The position numbers were made by a program, and so were the translations under genes. Of a DNA stretch of 64,000 bases, positions 29,751-39,010 are shown in pieces. Numbering within the stretch: the first letter of the stretch is position 1; every line of letters starts with the position of its first letter. The stretch is from Hydrogenovibrio sp. JE_KL2 (lineage in GTDB: Bacteria; Pseudomonadota; Gammaproteobacteria; Thiomicrospirales; Thiomicrospiraceae), in NCBI RefSeq assembly GCF_009296185.1, contig NZ_WBJR01000004.1, forward strand, positions 124,001 to 188,000. Reading direction: 5' to 3'. The notes beneath the pieces were generated by a model. The model saw only the letters and a program-made list of their open reading frames with translations. It was not told where the DNA came from and searched no databases.

Positions 29751-29777
29751 AAAAACCCCGGTCTCCGGGGTTTTTTT
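29751..29777 (+). terminator. Intrinsic terminator after amtB
   Basis: AAAAACCCCGG / CCGGGGTTTTT stem with a short TCT-type loop and a T-run. Strong. Confidence 0.9.
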
Positions 29778-29807
29778 ATGCCCAAAATTTAACATTAACC
29801 CATTGAG

Positions 29808-29839
29808 TCAAAAGACAATTTTCATTCTTTGCCGAATAA
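29808..29839 (+). promoter_or_regulatory. Candidate FliA (sigma28) promoter of flagellin
   Basis: TCAAAAG at 29808 and GCCGAATAA at 29831-29839 resemble the flagellar class III boxes (TAAAG and GCCGATAA), with one extra A in the -10 box. It lies about 45 nt before the flagellin ATG. Confidence 0.4.
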
Positions 29840-29883
29840 GCGTAAAATAGAAATATAAAGTACGCAACCGGAGGAAGTTAGCC

Positions 29884-30663
29884 ATGTCTATTGATTCCAT
29901 ATCCAATTACAACGCAACCACCTATACAAGCCTTCAACAAAGCCTAGCATCAGGTAGTCGTATCAATACCTCAGCAGATGACGCCGCAGGAAAAGCCGTT
30001 GTGACATCACTGACAACCCAAATCGGTCAACAAGACATTGCCACGCGTAATGCCAATGATGGTATTTCCGCTCTGCAGATTGCTGACAGCACCGGAGAGA
30101 ATATCGGTAATCAACTCCTTCGTTTGGGGGAACTGGCAACACAAGCTCAAAACGGCACTTACAGCGATGCCCAACGCCAGACATTGAACCAAGAGTTCCA
30201 ACAAGGCCTACAGGCAATCAATCAATATGTCGGTCAAACCAGCTTTAACGGCATAAACCTACTTGACGGCTCTCAGAACACACTCAGTATTGGCTTGGGA
30301 GACTCAACCAATGCTTTGACTTTTCCAAACCTGACAACCAACGCGCAAGGCTTAAACGGCTTAGATATTACCTCTGCTACAAATGCAAGTAATGCCTACT
30401 CATCCATTACGACAGCATTAGAGAATCTGTCAACCAGCCGTAGTCAGCTCGGTGCACAACAAAACGGATTGGCCAGTAGCGTTGAAAACCTGGCAACCCA
30501 AAACGTCAATGCGCAAAGTAGCCGAAGCCAGATTAATGACACCGACTATGCAAAAGCGCTCGCACAATTAAGCAAACAGCAAGTTCTTGAACAAAGCAGT
30601 GTCGCCATGCAGGCACAAAGTAATCAAAATCGTTCCAACGTATTACAGTTACTTCAATCGTAA
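29884..30663 (+). CDS. Short flagellin-like protein
   Basis: A 259-residue flagellin with only the conserved N- and C-terminal coiled parts (D0/D1). It has SLASGSRINTSADDAAG, RNANDGISALQIADS, and a C-terminus with DTDYAKALAQLSKQQVLEQSSVAMQAQSNQN. There is almost no variable central domain, and the first helix is shorter than usual. It would build a thin filament or be a minor flagellin. A strong GGAGGAAG ribosome site precedes it. No other flagellar gene is present in the window, so it is an isolated flagellin between amtB and valS. Confidence 0.85.
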   Translation: MSIDSISNYNATTYTSLQQSLASGSRINTSADDAAGKAVVTSLTTQIGQQDIATRNANDGISALQIADSTGENIGNQLLRLGELATQAQNGTYSDAQRQTLNQEFQQGLQAINQYVGQTSFNGINLLDGSQNTLSIGLGDSTNALTFPNLTTNAQGLNGLDITSATNASNAYSSITTALENLSTSRSQLGAQQNGLASSVENLATQNVNAQSSRSQINDTDYAKALAQLSKQQVLEQSSVAMQAQSNQNRSNVLQLLQS

Positions 30664-30672
30664 CCCCAATCA

Positions 30673-30705
30673 GCAGCCTTCCCCTCAAATATAGGGGAAG
30701 GCTGC
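30673..30705 (+). terminator. Long hairpin after flagellin
   Basis: A 13-bp perfect stem GCAGCCTTCCCCT with its complement and a 7-nt loop, 10 nt after the flagellin stop. It lacks a T-run, so it may stabilise the mRNA 3' end as well as stop transcription. Confidence 0.6.
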
Positions 30706-30797
30706 GCATCAACTTTCCTTCTCTTTCAGCCAAAAACGCCTCAAACGATAGTTAGGCTTTTACCGAGCATCCAACCCTAAACTTTCACCTGCATAAA

Positions 30798-30806
30798 TGC
30801 TATAAT
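30798..30806 (+). promoter_or_regulatory. Candidate extended -10 promoter of valS
   Basis: TGC-TATAAT, a perfect -10 with the TGn extension, about 45 nt before the valS ATG. No good -35 box is present, which extended -10 promoters tolerate. Confidence 0.5.
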
Positions 30807-30852
30807 CCGACCTATTTTTAGAAACAAAATCGTTTTATTTTTAAAGGCAACA

Positions 30853-33807
30853 ATGGAAAAGCATTTCGACCCCGCATCAATTGAAAAAAAATGGTACTCA
30901 AATTGGGAAGATAAAGGTTTCTTTAAACCTCAAGAAAGTACAACTGGTCAGAACTACAGCATTATGATCCCTCCGCCGAATGTCACCGGTAGCCTACATA
31001 TGGGTCATGCATTCCAAGACACGATTATGGATACCCTCATTCGCTACAATCGAATGAAAGGTCACTCCACACTTTGGCAGCCAGGTACTGACCACGCAGG
31101 GATTGCAACACAAATGGTCGTTGAACGCCAATTAGCTGCTAAAGGCCTTAGTCGCCATGATGTTGGCCGCGATGCCTTTATCGATAAGATTTGGGAATGG
31201 AAAGCGGAATCCGGCGGAACCATCACCAAACAGCTTCGTCGTCTGGGTGCATCGCCTGACTGGAGCCGTGAACGCTTCACGATGGATGATGGACTGTCAA
31301 ATGCCGTTAAAGAAGTTTTTGTTCGCCTTTATGAAGAAGGATTGATTTACCGAGGCAAACGCCTCGTAAACTGGGACCCGGTTCTTCATACAGCGGTTTC
31401 CGATTTGGAAGTCATTTCTGAAGAAGAACAAGGTAACCTATGGCACATGCGTTACCCACTAACAGACGGCTCAGACCATTTGGTGGTTGCCACTACCCGC
31501 CCAGAAACAATGCTTGGGGATACTGCTGTAGCCGTCCACCCGGAGGATGCTCGTTATCAAAATCTAATTGGTAAAACTCTTACCCTTCCATTGGTGGGCC
31601 GCGAAATTCCAATTATCGCGGACGATTACGTCGATATGGAATTCGGTACCGGTTGTGTAAAAATCACCCCTGCCCATGACTTCAATGACTATGAAATGGG
31701 TAAACGTCATGGGCTAGATTTTATATCCATATTAACCGTAGATGCTAATATCCGAGATGAAGCGGAAGTATGGAAAACCACCAAGTCTGGTTCTATTCTT
31801 GATAGTGAGAAACTTCCTGCCAAATACCAAGGTTTAGATCGATACGAGGCTCGCAAAGCCATCGTTGAAGACTTAGATAAGCTTGAATTATTAGAAAGCA
31901 TAAAGCCTCACAAACTAATGGTTCCTCGTGGCGACCGTTCTCATGCCGTTATCGAGCCTTATCTGACTGACCAATGGTATGTTGCGGTAGAACAATTGGC
32001 AAAGCCAGCTATTGATGCTGTTAAAAACGGCGATATCGAATTTGTACCTAAAAACTGGGAAAACACCTACTTTGAATGGATGAACAACATCCAAGACTGG
32101 TGTATCTCTCGTCAAATCTGGTGGGGACACCGGATTCCAGCATGGTATTTTCAATTAGAAGACACCCTTAACCTTCCTGTAATTCAATCTTCTATATTTG
32201 TTGCCAGATCCGAAAGTGAAGCCAAAAAGCAAGCTATGCAGCTAATTGAAACACAAATAATGCGCATTCAAGAAGAGTTGGACAACTCCCCGGAAAATGC
32301 AGATTTTTATGAAAAAGAAATAATCAAATATAAAGAACTTTCTCAAAATTTAACATTAGTCCAAGACAACGATGTTCTTGACACATGGTTTAGTTCTGCA
32401 TTATGGACATTCTCTACATTGGGTTGGCCGGAGCAGACGCCTGAGTTGGAAAAATTCCACCCGACTTCGGTTTTGGTCACCGGTTTTGACATCATCTTCT
32501 TCTGGGTTGCCAGAATGATTATGATGACCTTGAAGTTCACTGGTCAAGTTCCTTTCAAACAAGTTTATGTACATGGTTTGGTACGTGATGGTGAAGGACA
32601 GAAAATGTCCAAATCCAAAGGTAACGTGCTCGACCCGATTGACCTGATTGACGGTATTGACTTGGAAAGCTTAGTTTCTAAGCGTACTTACGGCATGATG
32701 CAACCTGAAAAAGCGGCGAAAATCGAAAAAGCCACCCGCAAACAGTTTGCAGACGGTATTGATGCCTATGGTACAGACGCCCTCCGCTTTACCTTCGCTT
32801 CTCTCGCCTCAACGGGGCGTGATATTCGTTTCGACCTAAATCGCTGCGAGGGTTACCGTAACTTTTGTAATAAACTGTGGAACGCCGCGCGTTATGTTCT
32901 TATGAACACCGAAGGTTATGACACGGGTGTGGACGAAAAGGCTGCTTATGAGCTATCCCTAGCGGACAAATGGATTGTTTCACGTTTACAGGAAGTGGAA
33001 GCAGAGGTTGCTAGACATATTGAATCTTACCGCTTTGACCTTGCTGCAACCGCGCTTTACGAATTCACATGGAATGAATATTGCGACTGGTATCTGGAGC
33101 TATCGAAACCAATTCTAAATAGTGATGACAGCTCTGATGAAGCCAAGCGCGGAACGCGTCGCACATTGGTTCGCGTACTTGAAACCCTGCTACGCATGCT
33201 GCACCCTATCATTCCGTTTATTACCGAAGAAATTTGGCAAACCGTTGCACCACTTGCCGCGAAAGATGGTCAAACCATTATGCTGCAACCTTACCCATTA
33301 AGTGACAGCAGCAAAATTGATGCGGCTGCCGTGGCAGAATTGGAATGGGTGAAACATTTCATCATGGGCGTTCGTCGCATTCGTTCTGAAATGAACATTG
33401 CGCCAAGCAAACAGCTACCGGTTATCTTGACCAAGCTAAGTGCGACCGATGAACAATGGCTGGAAAATAACCACCTTTACCTGTCGACACTTGCGAAATT
33501 GGAATCAATCACGGTATTATCTGACTCTGAGGAGGCGCCAGAATCAGCAGTTGCATTGGTTGGAGAAATGAACATTCTTATTCCAATGGCAGGTTTGATT
33601 GACAAAGAAGCCGAGTTAGAGCGTCTAAACAAGGAAATCAATCGTCTAGAGAGCGATATTCAACGCTTGGAAGGAAAGCTGTCCAACGACAGTTTTGTTG
33701 CCAAAGCGCCTGAAGCAGTTGTTGCCAAAGAAAGACAAAAATTGGATGAGCACAAAACTGCATTAAAAAACTTGAAGGATCAACATGAAAAAATCAGTCA
33801 AATCTAA
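30853..33807 (+). CDS. valS: Valyl-tRNA synthetase
   Basis: Charges tRNA-Val and edits mischarged Thr. It has 984 residues, longer than the 951 of E. coli. The class I HIGH box appears as LHMGH near 49-53 in [15 protein letters not shown], and KMSKS near 584. The editing domain sits between them, and the C-terminus is a coiled coil. Between AWY and [15 protein letters not shown] (about residues 436-507) there is a stretch of some 70 residues where E. coli has about 28. That DNA (roughly 32160-32360) is visibly more AT-rich, with codons unlike the flanks. The gene is otherwise intact. Confidence 0.95.
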   Translation: MEKHFDPASIEKKWYSNWEDKGFFKPQESTTGQNYSIMIPPPNVTGSLHMGHAFQDTIMDTLIRYNRMKGHSTLWQPGTDHAGIATQMVVERQLAAKGLSRHDVGRDAFIDKIWEWKAESGGTITKQLRRLGASPDWSRERFTMDDGLSNAVKEVFVRLYEEGLIYRGKRLVNWDPVLHTAVSDLEVISEEEQGNLWHMRYPLTDGSDHLVVATTRPETMLGDTAVAVHPEDARYQNLIGKTLTLPLVGREIPIIADDYVDMEFGTGCVKITPAHDFNDYEMGKRHGLDFISILTVDANIRDEAEVWKTTKSGSILDSEKLPAKYQGLDRYEARKAIVEDLDKLELLESIKPHKLMVPRGDRSHAVIEPYLTDQWYVAVEQLAKPAIDAVKNGDIEFVPKNWENTYFEWMNNIQDWCISRQIWWGHRIPAWYFQLEDTLNLPVIQSSIFVARSESEAKKQAMQLIETQIMRIQEELDNSPENADFYEKEIIKYKELSQNLTLVQDNDVLDTWFSSALWTFSTLGWPEQTPELEKFHPTSVLVTGFDIIFFWVARMIMMTLKFTGQVPFKQVYVHGLVRDGEGQKMSKSKGNVLDPIDLIDGIDLESLVSKRTYGMMQPEKAAKIEKATRKQFADGIDAYGTDALRFTFASLASTGRDIRFDLNRCEGYRNFCNKLWNAARYVLMNTEGYDTGVDEKAAYELSLADKWIVSRLQEVEAEVARHIESYRFDLAATALYEFTWNEYCDWYLELSKPILNSDDSSDEAKRGTRRTLVRVLETLLRMLHPIIPFITEEIWQTVAPLAAKDGQTIMLQPYPLSDSSKIDAAAVAELEWVKHFIMGVRRIRSEMNIAPSKQLPVILTKLSATDEQWLENNHLYLSTLAKLESITVLSDSEEAPESAVALVGEMNILIPMAGLIDKEAELERLNKEINRLESDIQRLEGKLSNDSFVAKAPEAVVAKERQKLDEHKTALKNLKDQHEKISQI

Positions 33808-34507
33808 CCTGCAAATCATTTCATCCTTAGTGCTTGTCGGTGGCTTGACCATCGGTCAAACAGCTGTGGCAGCGGATTCAGGGCAACCTCAATCCGATTA
33901 CACGCATTATGTGACCGATTCTGTACAAATTCCACTTAGAAGCCAACCTGGCTATAAATACAAAATTTTAAGGTTGTTAAAGTCGGGCACACCAGTAACC
34001 ATTCTGGAAGTGAACGATGATGGTTGGACAAAACTGTCTTACCGCTACAAGGATGAAGATATAATCGGTTGGATGCCTTCAAGCGTACTGTTAAACCAGC
34101 CTATCGCTCGCGTTAGATTGGCTCAGCAAATTGATAAGACATCTCGTATCGAGAAGAAACTGAACCAGGCACTTCAAGAGAAATCTACTCTGGATTCTCG
34201 TTTCAACGACGTCAGCAACGAATTGAAAAAAACCAAAGAAGACAACTTCAAGCTTCAAAAGCAATTGGCTGAGATTAAATCTATTTCCGGCAAAAGCATT
34301 GAGCTAAACGAACAAAACCAACAATACAGTCAAGAAATCGAGAAAATCAAATCTGACAATGCTATTTTGAAAGAACAAATCAGTCAGGCGGGTGATGTTG
34401 TTCAACGCCAATGGTTCCTGACAGGTGGTGGTGTTCTGCTTCTAGGGCTATTGATCGGTCGCTTTTTCAGAGTACCGAACAGACGTAACAAATGGGATTC
34501 GTTATAA
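33785..34507 (+). CDS. SH3-domain periplasmic protein with C-terminal membrane helix (YgiM/TIGR04211-like)
   Basis: A 240-residue protein with a signal peptide (about 1-29, cleavage near AVAADS) and a bacterial SH3 domain at about 38-105 ([40 protein letters not shown]). A coiled coil at about 115-200 and a terminal helix ([16 protein letters not shown]) with a basic tail complete it. The order matches the YgiM/TIGR04211 family, whose role is unsettled and probably envelope-related. Its ATG lies inside the last 23 nt of valS in another frame, so translation is coupled to valS. Confidence 0.8.
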   Translation: MKKSVKSNLQIISSLVLVGGLTIGQTAVAADSGQPQSDYTHYVTDSVQIPLRSQPGYKYKILRLLKSGTPVTILEVNDDGWTKLSYRYKDEDIIGWMPSSVLLNQPIARVRLAQQIDKTSRIEKKLNQALQEKSTLDSRFNDVSNELKKTKEDNFKLQKQLAEIKSISGKSIELNEQNQQYSQEIEKIKSDNAILKEQISQAGDVVQRQWFLTGGGVLLLGLLIGRFFRVPNRRNKWDSL

Positions 34508-34528
34508 CAGAACTCCCTTTACGGAAAT

Positions 34529-34556
34529 AAAAAACGCGCCTTCTGGCGCGTTTTTT
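34529..34556 (+). terminator. Intrinsic terminator after the SH3 gene
   Basis: AAAACGCGCC / GGCGCGTTTT stem with a TTCT loop and six T. It ends the valS unit and faces dsbC. Confidence 0.9.
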
Positions 34557-34585
34557 ATGGTGAATTCCAGAACTGGGTCAGTCCA

Positions 34586-35311
34586 TTATTGTGATCCAAC
34601 CAACTTCTGAATCAAATCTTTTGACTCAACATAGCCTGGAATCAACTCACCATCGTCCAGCAAGATATTCGGCGTGCCATTCACCCCAAACAGCTCAGCA
34701 AGTTTCATATCGTTCATCACCGGGTTCGCACAAGTCTTCATATCGACTGCTCCGCCAGTCATGACTTTGTCCAAAGCCTTTCTTCTGTCCGCAGAACACC
34801 AAACCGCGACCGCCTTCTTATAAGAGCCAGAGCCGACACCCGCACGAGGGAAAGACAAATAACGCACCTTGATGCCTGCTGCCGTCAGCTTAGGAATGTC
34901 ATCATGCAGTTTTTTACAATATGGACAATCAATGTCAGAAAAAACCGTAATCGTACGCTTGGTGGCGCCTTTTGCAGGATAAACAATCATCTTCGATTCA
35001 TCCAAGCTATCCAGAATAGTTTTTCGCTGCTTGTTCTCTGCTGCCGTTGTTAGGTTCTTACGTGTTTTCAGATCAATCAAATCGCCTGAAAAAACATAAC
35101 GTGCCTTATCATCCATCAACAACACTCGCGTCCCTAAAACCACCTGATAAAGCCCCGGAATCACACTCGGGGTAATCTTGGCCTCAGCCGCATTTGGCGT
35201 GATCTCTTTCAAGGTATTTCGAATCGCTTGCTCATCGGCCTGTGCCGTCGCCATAAACGCTGTCGACAGCATCATCGCCAAAAGCGACTTCTTCAAAAAT
35301 TGTTTTTTCAT
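34586..35311 (-). CDS. dsbC: Thiol:disulfide interchange protein DsbC
   Basis: A periplasmic disulfide isomerase. It has 241 residues: a signal peptide of about 25 residues (LSTAFMATAQA), an N-terminal dimerisation domain, and a thioredoxin fold with the active site DCPYCKKLH (Cys129, Cys132). A second cysteine pair (VWCSADR and MKTCANP) matches the structural disulfide of E. coli DsbC. The cis-Pro loop is GVNGTPNILL. It is downstream of xerD, as in many gammaproteobacteria. Confidence 0.93.
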   Translation of the reverse strand: MKKQFLKKSLLAMMLSTAFMATAQADEQAIRNTLKEITPNAAEAKITPSVIPGLYQVVLGTRVLLMDDKARYVFSGDLIDLKTRKNLTTAAENKQRKTILDSLDESKMIVYPAKGATKRTITVFSDIDCPYCKKLHDDIPKLTAAGIKVRYLSFPRAGVGSGSYKKAVAVWCSADRRKALDKVMTGGAVDMKTCANPVMNDMKLAELFGVNGTPNILLDDGELIPGYVESKDLIQKLVGSQ

Positions 35312-35415
35312 AGCACCTATCTTCTTTAAAAACTATTGATAGGATTTTAACGGTTTCCAGCTGAATTCGCACCTTGAAAACCTTAAAGAAAGCTGACTAG
35401 TAGCGAAAATCGCGA

Positions 35416-36312
35416 TTATGCGCGAGGATGGTGCTTGTGATGAAGTGCCTGCAGACGTTGCTTGGCAACGTGCGTATAGATTTGGGTTGTCGACAGATCA
35501 GAATGCCCCAAGAGTAATTGAACGGTTCTCAAGTCTGCTCCATGATTGATTAAATGCGTTGCAAAGGCGTGGCGAAGACCGTGCGGTGATAATTGAACCC
35601 GTATATCCGCTTCAAACGCCAAATTCTTAATTCTATGCCATAGCGTTTGACGAGTCATGGGGCGACCCAAGCGTGAAACGAACAGCGTATCGACCCAACG
35701 CTTGGCAGCTAATTGTGGTCTTGAGCTTTCAATGTATGCTTTTAGTGCATCAATCGCCAGCTCTCCTATCGGCACAATCCGCTCTTTATTGCCCTTCCCC
35801 ACTACGCGTACCAAGCCCGCCGAAAGATTGAGCTGCTCATAAGGTAGCGTCACCACCTCAGACACCCTTAAACCAGAGGCATACATCAACTCCAAAATCG
35901 CCTTGTCACGCAACCCTAATGCTGTTGTCAGATCTGGTGCTGCAAGCAAGTCTTCAACCTGTTTTTCAGAAATGACTTTGGGGATTGAACGTGGAATGGA
36001 GGGGGATTTCAGTTTGGCGGTAGGGTCAACACTGGTGACATGCTGAGCCAACAAGTACTGTGCAAAGCGCTTAAGCGATGAGATTAACCTAGCAATGGAT
36101 TTGGCACTCTTGCCCTGCTCAAATTGCTGGTAGATAAAATCTTCCAACTGCTGATTGGAAACGGTTTTGAAATCTGAAAACGCAACCCCAACCTGGCAGA
36201 TTTTTAAATCTCTGCGGTAAGCGGCAAGCGTGTTTTCGCTCAACCCTTCGTTGAACCTGAGAAACTGTAGAAAAGATTTTAATTGAGATTGGAATACTGT
36301 ATCGGATGTCAT
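35416..36312 (-). CDS. xerD: Tyrosine recombinase XerD
   Basis: With XerC it resolves chromosome dimers at dif under FtsK control. It has 298 residues. The catalytic set is Arg149 (SGLRVSE), Lys173, His244 and Arg247 (HGLRH), His270 (GHSD) and Tyr279 (TQIYTH). The gene pair xerD-dsbC supports XerD over XerC. Residues 36-43 (LKICQVGV) are encoded by a copy of the dispersed repeat, just after the conserved AAYRRDL helix, replacing sequence that is variable between Xer proteins. All catalytic residues are intact, so the enzyme is probably active. Confidence 0.93.
   Translation of the reverse strand: MTSDTVFQSQLKSFLQFLRFNEGLSENTLAAYRRDLKICQVGVAFSDFKTVSNQQLEDFIYQQFEQGKSAKSIARLISSLKRFAQYLLAQHVTSVDPTAKLKSPSIPRSIPKVISEKQVEDLLAAPDLTTALGLRDKAILELMYASGLRVSEVVTLPYEQLNLSAGLVRVVGKGNKERIVPIGELAIDALKAYIESSRPQLAAKRWVDTLFVSRLGRPMTRQTLWHRIKNLAFEADIRVQLSPHGLRHAFATHLINHGADLRTVQLLLGHSDLSTTQIYTHVAKQRLQALHHKHHPRA
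36185..36205 (+). repeat. Dispersed repeat copy 6, inside xerD
   Basis: Full consensus in plus orientation, opposite to xerD. The xerD strand therefore reads the complement as KICQVG (within residues 36-43). Confidence 0.85.
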
Positions 36313-36334
36313 AGCGATGAGTTTACACTGCTAC

Positions 36335-36365
36335 AAACAAAAAAGGCACTCAAATGAGTGCCTTT
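36335..36365 (-). terminator. Intrinsic terminator after rplS
   Basis: AAAGGCACTC / GAGTGCCTTT stem with a short AT loop at 36342-36365, followed on the minus strand by TTTTTTGTTTGT. It closes the rpsP-rimM-trmD-rplS operon and lies before xerD. Confidence 0.85.
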
Positions 36366-36376
36366 CATAAAAAGTC

Positions 36377-36727
36377 TTATTTAACTTTTTCTTTGATTCT
36401 TGCTGCTCTACCAGATAGGTTACGTAGGTAGTAAAGCTTAGCACGACGAACCGCACCACGACGCTTAACTTCAACAGAATCAACCAATGGGCTGTAAGTT
36501 TGGAAAGTACGCTCAACACCTACGCCATGAGAAATCTTACGAACGGTGAATGAAGAGTTCAAACCACGGTTTTTCTTAGCGATAACAACACCTTCATAAG
36601 CCTGAAGACGTTCGTTAGTCCCTTCTTTTACTTTTACTTGAACAACAACAGTATCACCAGCTGAAAAGTCTGGAAGTTGCTTGCTCATTTGCTCTTCTTC
36701 AATACGCGCAATAATTGGGTTTTTCAT
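36377..36727 (-). CDS. rplS: 50S ribosomal protein L19
   Basis: A large-subunit protein at the 30S/50S interface. It has 116 residues. The first ATG gives [14 protein letters not shown], which aligns with the E. coli start, so the internal Met14 is not used. Typical segments are [35 protein letters not shown] and the basic C-terminus [18 protein letters not shown]. It is the last gene of its operon. Confidence 0.97.
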   Translation of the reverse strand: MKNPIIARIEEEQMSKQLPDFSAGDTVVVQVKVKEGTNERLQAYEGVVIAKKNRGLNSSFTVRKISHGVGVERTFQTYSPLVDSVEVKRRGAVRRAKLYYLRNLSGRAARIKEKVK

Positions 36728-36835
36728 TTTTATGCTCTCTTAATCTATCAAAGTCTTTTGCTATGACTTTGAAATGCATTTTATCCAACAATACACAGAC
36801 AAGCTGTCAGAGGTTGAATCCAAATTGTCATGCGA

Positions 36836-37537
36836 TTACTTAGTTTGTTGAGCCAAGTAAGCCGCATATAGGTCCGGACGCTTTTGCGCCGTCCTTTCGA
36901 GTTTCTGCTCCATTCGCCATGCATCAATTTTTGCATGATTTCCTTGTTGCAGGACCTCTGGCACTTTCATGCCGTTGACCTCTACAGGTCTTGTGTAATG
37001 CGGACAATCCAATAGACCATCCGAAAACGAATCTTGCTCAGCTGACTGGTTATGGCCTAAAGCCCCCGGTAGCAAACGAATCAAACCATCCATCAACATC
37101 ATGGCGGGTAACTCCCCGCCACTGACGACAAAATCCCCTACGCAAATCTCTTCATCCACTTCAGATAAGATGAAACGCTCATCCAATCCTTCATAACGCC
37201 CACAAACCAAAGTGAGATTCGGCTTTTCAACCAAAGTTTGCAGCTTTGCCTGAGTCAGCGGCGTTCCTTGTGGAGAAAGATAAACCACATAAGGTTTCTC
37301 TCCAATAGTGGTTTCAATCGCATCGACTGAATCCTTAAGAGGCTGATATTTCATCAACATCCCAGGGCCACCACCATAAGGTCTATCGTCTACCGTTTGA
37401 TGGACATCCGTCGTAAACTGCCGCGGATTCCAACTATGGAAGCTATACAGGCCTTGTTGTAACGCTCTGCTTGAAACCCCCGAAGCATTGATTGCCTCGA
37501 ACATTTCAGGGAAAAGCGTAATGACATCAAAGCGCAT
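36836..37537 (-). CDS. trmD: tRNA (guanine-N1)-methyltransferase TrmD
   Basis: Methylates G37 of tRNAs with SAM to prevent frameshifting. From the ATG at 37537 it has 233 residues; a GGAG six bases before this ATG decides it over the in-frame ATG at 37549. Motifs are MRFDVITLFPEMF, the knotted SAM-binding region YLSPQGTPL and VCGRYEGLDERF, and SGGELPAMMLMD. It lies between rimM and rplS, the universal order. Confidence 0.96.
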   Translation of the reverse strand: MRFDVITLFPEMFEAINASGVSSRALQQGLYSFHSWNPRQFTTDVHQTVDDRPYGGGPGMLMKYQPLKDSVDAIETTIGEKPYVVYLSPQGTPLTQAKLQTLVEKPNLTLVCGRYEGLDERFILSEVDEEICVGDFVVSGGELPAMMLMDGLIRLLPGALGHNQSAEQDSFSDGLLDCPHYTRPVEVNGMKVPEVLQQGNHAKIDAWRMEQKLERTAQKRPDLYAAYLAQQTK

Positions 37538-37561
37538 AACTCGCTCCATTAAATGGGATGC

Positions 37562-38083
37562 TTATTCTTCGCTACCATCCCAGGCAACTTGGATATGTTT
37601 GTTTTCAACATCCACATCCAAAATAAACGTACCTTCGACAAATGGGATCAATGTGGAATGACCCTCCTTTTCTACTCTAAGTACGTCATGTGCGCCCGTT
37701 TCGATCAATGCAGTCACAACACCTAGGTCGTTATCTTCTTGATCCGTTACCGAACAACCAATCAGTTCTCGCCAGTAGTAGCCATCTTCCGCTTCGGGAA
37801 GTTGCTCAGGATTGATTGCGATTTCGCAACCCATATAGAGACGCGCTTCATCACGATCATCAATTCCTTCCAGTTTGGCAACAATTCCTTTGCCACCCTG
37901 AATTTCTTGCCCATCTTCTAAATCGAAGGTTCGCCACTCACCTTTAACTTTAATCAGCCAAGGTGAATAGCTCAAAATATTGTCGCGTGGCTCGGTGTGG
38001 GAAAAAATCTTCAACCAACCTTTTACGCCGAAAATACCACTGATTTTGCCCAGAATAAGTTTTTCGCCGTCAGCCACGCTCAT
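37562..38083 (-). CDS. rimM: Ribosome maturation factor RimM
   Basis: Helps assemble the 30S head with S19. It has 173 residues: an N-terminal RimM barrel (LILGKISGIFGVKGWLKIFS) and a PRC-barrel C-terminal half (YYWRELIGCSVTDQEDNDLGVV, IETGAHDVLRVE, LIPFVEGTFILDVD). It lies 21 nt after rpsP and 24 nt before trmD. Confidence 0.96.
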   Translation of the reverse strand: MSVADGEKLILGKISGIFGVKGWLKIFSHTEPRDNILSYSPWLIKVKGEWRTFDLEDGQEIQGGKGIVAKLEGIDDRDEARLYMGCEIAINPEQLPEAEDGYYWRELIGCSVTDQEDNDLGVVTALIETGAHDVLRVEKEGHSTLIPFVEGTFILDVDVENKHIQVAWDGSEE

Positions 38084-38104
38084 ACCAAAAGTTCTAAGGG
38101 TTAA

Positions 38105-38344
38105 TTACTTAGCGTCTTTAACCAATTTTGCAACTCTTGGGCTCATTTGAGCGCCTTGAGATACCCAGTGCTCAACTCTCGCAGTATCAAGACGAATCAT
38201 TTCTTCTGCACCTTTAGCAGTTGGGTTATAGAAACCAACTTGCTCAATGAAGCGACCAGTTGCTTTGTTACGCTGATCCGCAACCATTACACGATAATAA
38301 GGGTTCTTTTTTGCACCACCGCGTGCTAAACGAATAACGACCAT
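38105..38344 (-). CDS. rpsP: 30S ribosomal protein S16
   Basis: A small-subunit assembly protein. It has 79 residues, starting [23 protein letters not shown] with [12 protein letters not shown] following, as in all S16. It is the first gene of the rpsP-rimM-trmD-rplS operon, behind a strong promoter and a leader of about 110 nt. Confidence 0.97.
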   Translation of the reverse strand: MVVIRLARGGAKKNPYYRVMVADQRNKATGRFIEQVGFYNPTAKGAEEMIRLDTARVEHWVSQGAQMSPRVAKLVKDAK

Positions 38345-38462
38345 GACTTTCTCCTATCTTGATCTGCGAAGGCAGGAAATCCTACCTACAATTTCTTCTA
38401 TTTTTATGCATCTAACTCATTGATACATAAAAGCTATGTGTATTCCTTTTCGGAAAGCGGGG

Positions 38463-38491
38463 ATTATAAATACTTTCCCAATTAAAATCAA
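38463..38491 (-). promoter_or_regulatory. Strong sigma70 promoter of the rpsP operon
   Basis: Reading the minus strand: TTGATT (38491-38486), a 17-nt spacer, TATAAT (38468-38463). The perfect -10 and optimal spacing suit a ribosomal-protein operon. The rest of the 38345-38614 gap holds the leader and, on the other side, the upstream region of the response regulator; no gene was seen in it. Confidence 0.7.
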
Positions 38492-38614
38492 ACACTTTGA
38501 ATAAAACAAAGCTTAATTATGTGCTTTTATTTACGAACACCAAATGCTGCCGCAAAATGACGTATCAATGTGCAAGCTTTGCTAGAATAGAATGAAGTCT
38601 TAGAGGAATAAGTT

Positions 38615-39010
38615 ATGGCGCATATTTTAGCGGTCGATGACTCCAACGTAACCCGGTCGCTGATTCAATTAACCTTGGAAACGCTAGACAATATAAAGGT
38701 CGATACCGCAAACGATGTCGAGCGTGGTCTCAAACTGTGCCAGCAAAACCGCTACGATATTATAATTCTAGATTACATGATGCCGGATAAAACCGGATTA
38801 GACATGATCGACATCTTGAACGAACAACACTTGCAAACAGATGTTCCCATATTCATCTTATCTTCTGAAATCGACCATACAACAAAGGAAATGGCACAAA
38901 TCAGACAAGTAAGGGCTTGGCTAAAAAAACCCTTCCGCCCTCAAATGCTTTTAGAACTGATTACAGAAACATTGAAAGACGTTGCAAAAAAGCGAACTGG
39001 CTCAAACTAG
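38615..39010 (+). CDS. CheY-like single-domain response regulator
   Basis: A 131-residue receiver domain with no output domain. The acidic pocket is Asp8/Asp9, the phosphorylation site Asp53 (IIILDYMMPDKTG), the Ser switch is Ser83 in ILSSEID, and the conserved Lys is Lys105 (LKKPF). It probably acts by protein contact, as CheY does, but no kinase or chemotaxis gene is nearby. The pilus-type operon on the other strand is a possible, unproven target. It converges with rmuC, and the two stops share CTAG. Confidence 0.85.
   Translation: MAHILAVDDSNVTRSLIQLTLETLDNIKVDTANDVERGLKLCQQNRYDIIILDYMMPDKTGLDMIDILNEQHLQTDVPIFILSSEIDHTTKEMAQIRQVRAWLKKPFRPQMLLELITETLKDVAKKRTGSN

Noticed and set aside
33938-33952. 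A CCAACCTGG in the SH3-domain gene that resembles the dispersed repeat
   Set aside because: It lacks the first C of the core and the CAGATTTT tail, and it encodes the conserved RSQPG of the SH3 domain, so it is chance similarity.
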